DNA of 5,990 bases from Clostridia bacterium (GTDB lineage: Bacteria > Bacillota_A > Clostridia > Oscillospirales > CAG-272), in contig JAFQUG010000190.1 in assembly GCA_017408625.1 (NCBI GenBank), forward strand, positions 1 to 5,990, given 5' to 3'. The notes below the pieces were generated by a model. The model saw only the letters and a program-made list of their open reading frames with translations, had not been told where the DNA came from and did not search any database. The position numbers and the translations under genes were made by a program. This document shows, one piece after another, positions 4,857 through 5,990 of this stretch. The first letter of the stretch is position 1; every line of letters starts with the position of its first letter.

Positions 4857-5990
4857 TCAGCGTGTTTGGCAGAGCAGGTCAAGCTGCTCCCAGAAGGTGG
4901 GGTAGGATTTGGCCACCGCCTGTGCACCCTCAATGGTGACAGATCCTTGGCAGCCCAAAGCGGCAACCGCAGCGGTCATGGCAATGCGGTGGTCGCCGTA
5001 TGCGTCCACAAAGCCGCCCGAAAGCGCGGGCTTGCCCACAATGACAAGACCGTCGTCGGTCTCTCGGACGTCTGCGCCAAGTGCCGTCAGTACAGCCGTG
5101 GTGGTGGCAAGGCGGTCGGATTCCTTGATGCGCAGGCGTGCCGCACCCGTAATGCACGTCGTACCCTCGGCTAAAGCGGCGGTTGCCGCGATCACGGGCA
5201 CGAGGTCGGGGATATTTGCCGCGTTAAGGTTAATGCCGTGCAGAGGCGCGGGCGTGACCGTAATGGCATGATCGTGCACGTCAATCTTTGCGCCCATGTC
5301 GGAAAGCACCGACAAGATGGCTTTATCTCCTTGGCCTGATGCGGTATCAAGACCGGTCACGGTCAAGGGATGCTTGCCCACAGCACCCATGCAAAGCCAG
5401 GGCGCTGCGCCCGACCAGTCGCCGCCCACGGCAAGCGTGCCGGGTGAGGTAAAGCGCGCGTGCGCGGGAATCGTCAGCGCACCGTCCTGCTCCTTGACCG
5501 CAATGCCAAAGGCGGCAAGCGCGGATAGCGTCATGTCAAGATAAGGGCGCGATTCGATCTTCCCGACCAAGCGGACGGTTGCGGGCGTATCGAGGTCAAG
5601 CAGCGGCAGCGCAAAGAGAAGTCCGCTTACAAATTGCGAGGAAATGTTGGCAGCGATGGAATAATCGTTGCCGGAAATCTTGCCCGATACCTCCAAGGGG
5701 TTTGAGCCTTGGGGGGAGAGGGTTGCGCCATGCTCCGAGAGCAGCGTATCAAGCGGCGAGAGCGGGCGCGCGGGCAGCCTGCCGTGCAGGTGCAATTGCG
5801 CTTTTGTGCCAAGCGCACAGATCACGGGCAAGAGAAAGCGCAGGGTGGAGCCGGATTCGCCGCAATCCAAGGAGGCGGCGTCCGGGATATTCTTTATGGG
5901 TATGACGTCAAAGCCGCTCTGCGTGCGAGAAATGGATGCACCAAGCGCGCAAAGGCAAGAGACGGTGGCGTCAATGTCGTCGTTGGAGGC
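4857..5990 (-). CDS. aroA: EPSP synthase (3-phosphoshikimate 1-carboxyvinyltransferase), 5' end outside window
   Basis: Joins phosphoenolpyruvate to shikimate 3-phosphate, step 6 of the pathway. The frame is open to the right edge, giving 377 visible residues; by comparison with the ~420-430-residue family, about 45-50 N-terminal residues are missing. The visible N-terminus, ASNDDIDATVSCLCALGASI, matches the usual early segment, so the TTG at 5870 is an internal Leu codon and not a start. In visible-fragment numbering the motifs are CGESGSTLRF (43-52), RPL (75-77), SSQF (117-120), ESRPYLDMT (146-154), GDWSGAA (190-196), PDLVP (261-265) with the catalytic Asp, RIKESDR (287-293) with the catalytic Glu, YGDHRIAM (331-338), and KSYP (361-364). 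The PEP-loop motif differs from the GNAGT of E. coli (see findings). It is the first gene seen in this part of the operon, and upstream genes lie outside the window. Confidence 0.96.
   Translation of the reverse strand, partial: ASNDDIDATVSCLCALGASISRTQSGFDVIPIKNIPDAASLDCGESGSTLRFLLPVICALGTKAQLHLHGRLPARPLSPLDTLLSEHGATLSPQGSNPLEVSGKISGNDYSIAANISSQFVSGLLFALPLLDLDTPATVRLVGKIESRPYLDMTLSALAAFGIAVKEQDGALTIPAHARFTSPGTLAVGGDWSGAAPWLCMGAVGKHPLTVTGLDTASGQGDKAILSVLSDMGAKIDVHDHAITVTPAPLHGINLNAANIPDLVPVIAATAALAEGTTCITGAARLRIKESDRLATTTAVLTALGADVRETDDGLVIVGKPALSGGFVDAYGDHRIAMTAAVAALGCQGSVTIEGAQAVAKSYPTFWEQLDLLCQTR

Noticed and set aside
4152..5174. Long plus-strand open frame (340 codons) opposite aroC and aroA
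   Set aside because: It is antisense to two genes with clear family motifs, its translation is rich in Arg, Ala, Gly and His without recognisable domains, and long opposite-strand frames are expected in G+C-rich coding DNA.
5868..5870. TTG as the start of aroA
   Set aside because: The frame continues upstream for 40 codons to the window edge with sequence typical of EPSP synthase, so the TTG encodes an internal Leu in LDCGES.

Overview
The window is part of a compact shikimate-pathway (chorismate biosynthesis) operon, read entirely on the minus strand, followed by a separately promoted gene for a secreted lipoprotein deacetylase. Strong GGAGG-type ribosome binding sites, a Gram-positive style lipoprotein signal, high G+C (judged by eye) and the sequence variants of AroA and AroC all suggest a G+C-rich clostridial Firmicute, perhaps an Oscillospiraceae-like gut bacterium. 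That placement is inference from motifs; no database search was possible.

In transcription order (right to left) the layout is: aroA, EPSP synthase, whose 5' end lies beyond the right edge (5990 to 4857); a 12-nt gap; aroC, chorismate synthase (4844 to 3756); a 9-nt gap; an unrecognised 277-residue protein with a winged-helix-like N-terminus (3746 to 2913); a 1-nt gap; a fused shikimate dehydrogenase-shikimate kinase, AroE-AroK (2911 to 1685); a 4-nt ATGA overlap; and aroQ, type II dehydroquinase (1688 to 1248). These genes cover pathway steps 3 (AroQ), 4 and 5 (AroE-AroK), 6 (AroA) and 7 (AroC). DAHP synthase and AroB are not here and may lie upstream, beyond the right edge.

The operon ends without a visible terminator. 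Instead, a perfect consensus promoter (TTGACA, 17-nt spacer, TATAAT) overlaps the aroQ stop codon and drives a polysaccharide-deacetylase-family lipoprotein (about 1193 to 234). A hairpin made from a perfect 28-bp palindrome (187-214) follows this gene and should terminate its transcript, and probably also any operon read-through. The leftmost ~186 bases hold no gene I can support, but contain two further hairpins and a nested outer stem.

The points most worth a second look are the unknown winged-helix-like protein embedded in the aro operon, the AroE-AroK fusion, the consensus promoter nested at the end of aroQ, the altered active-site motifs of AroC and AroA, and the hairpin-rich left end. 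I found no CRISPR array, tRNA, rRNA, insertion sequence or phage gene.
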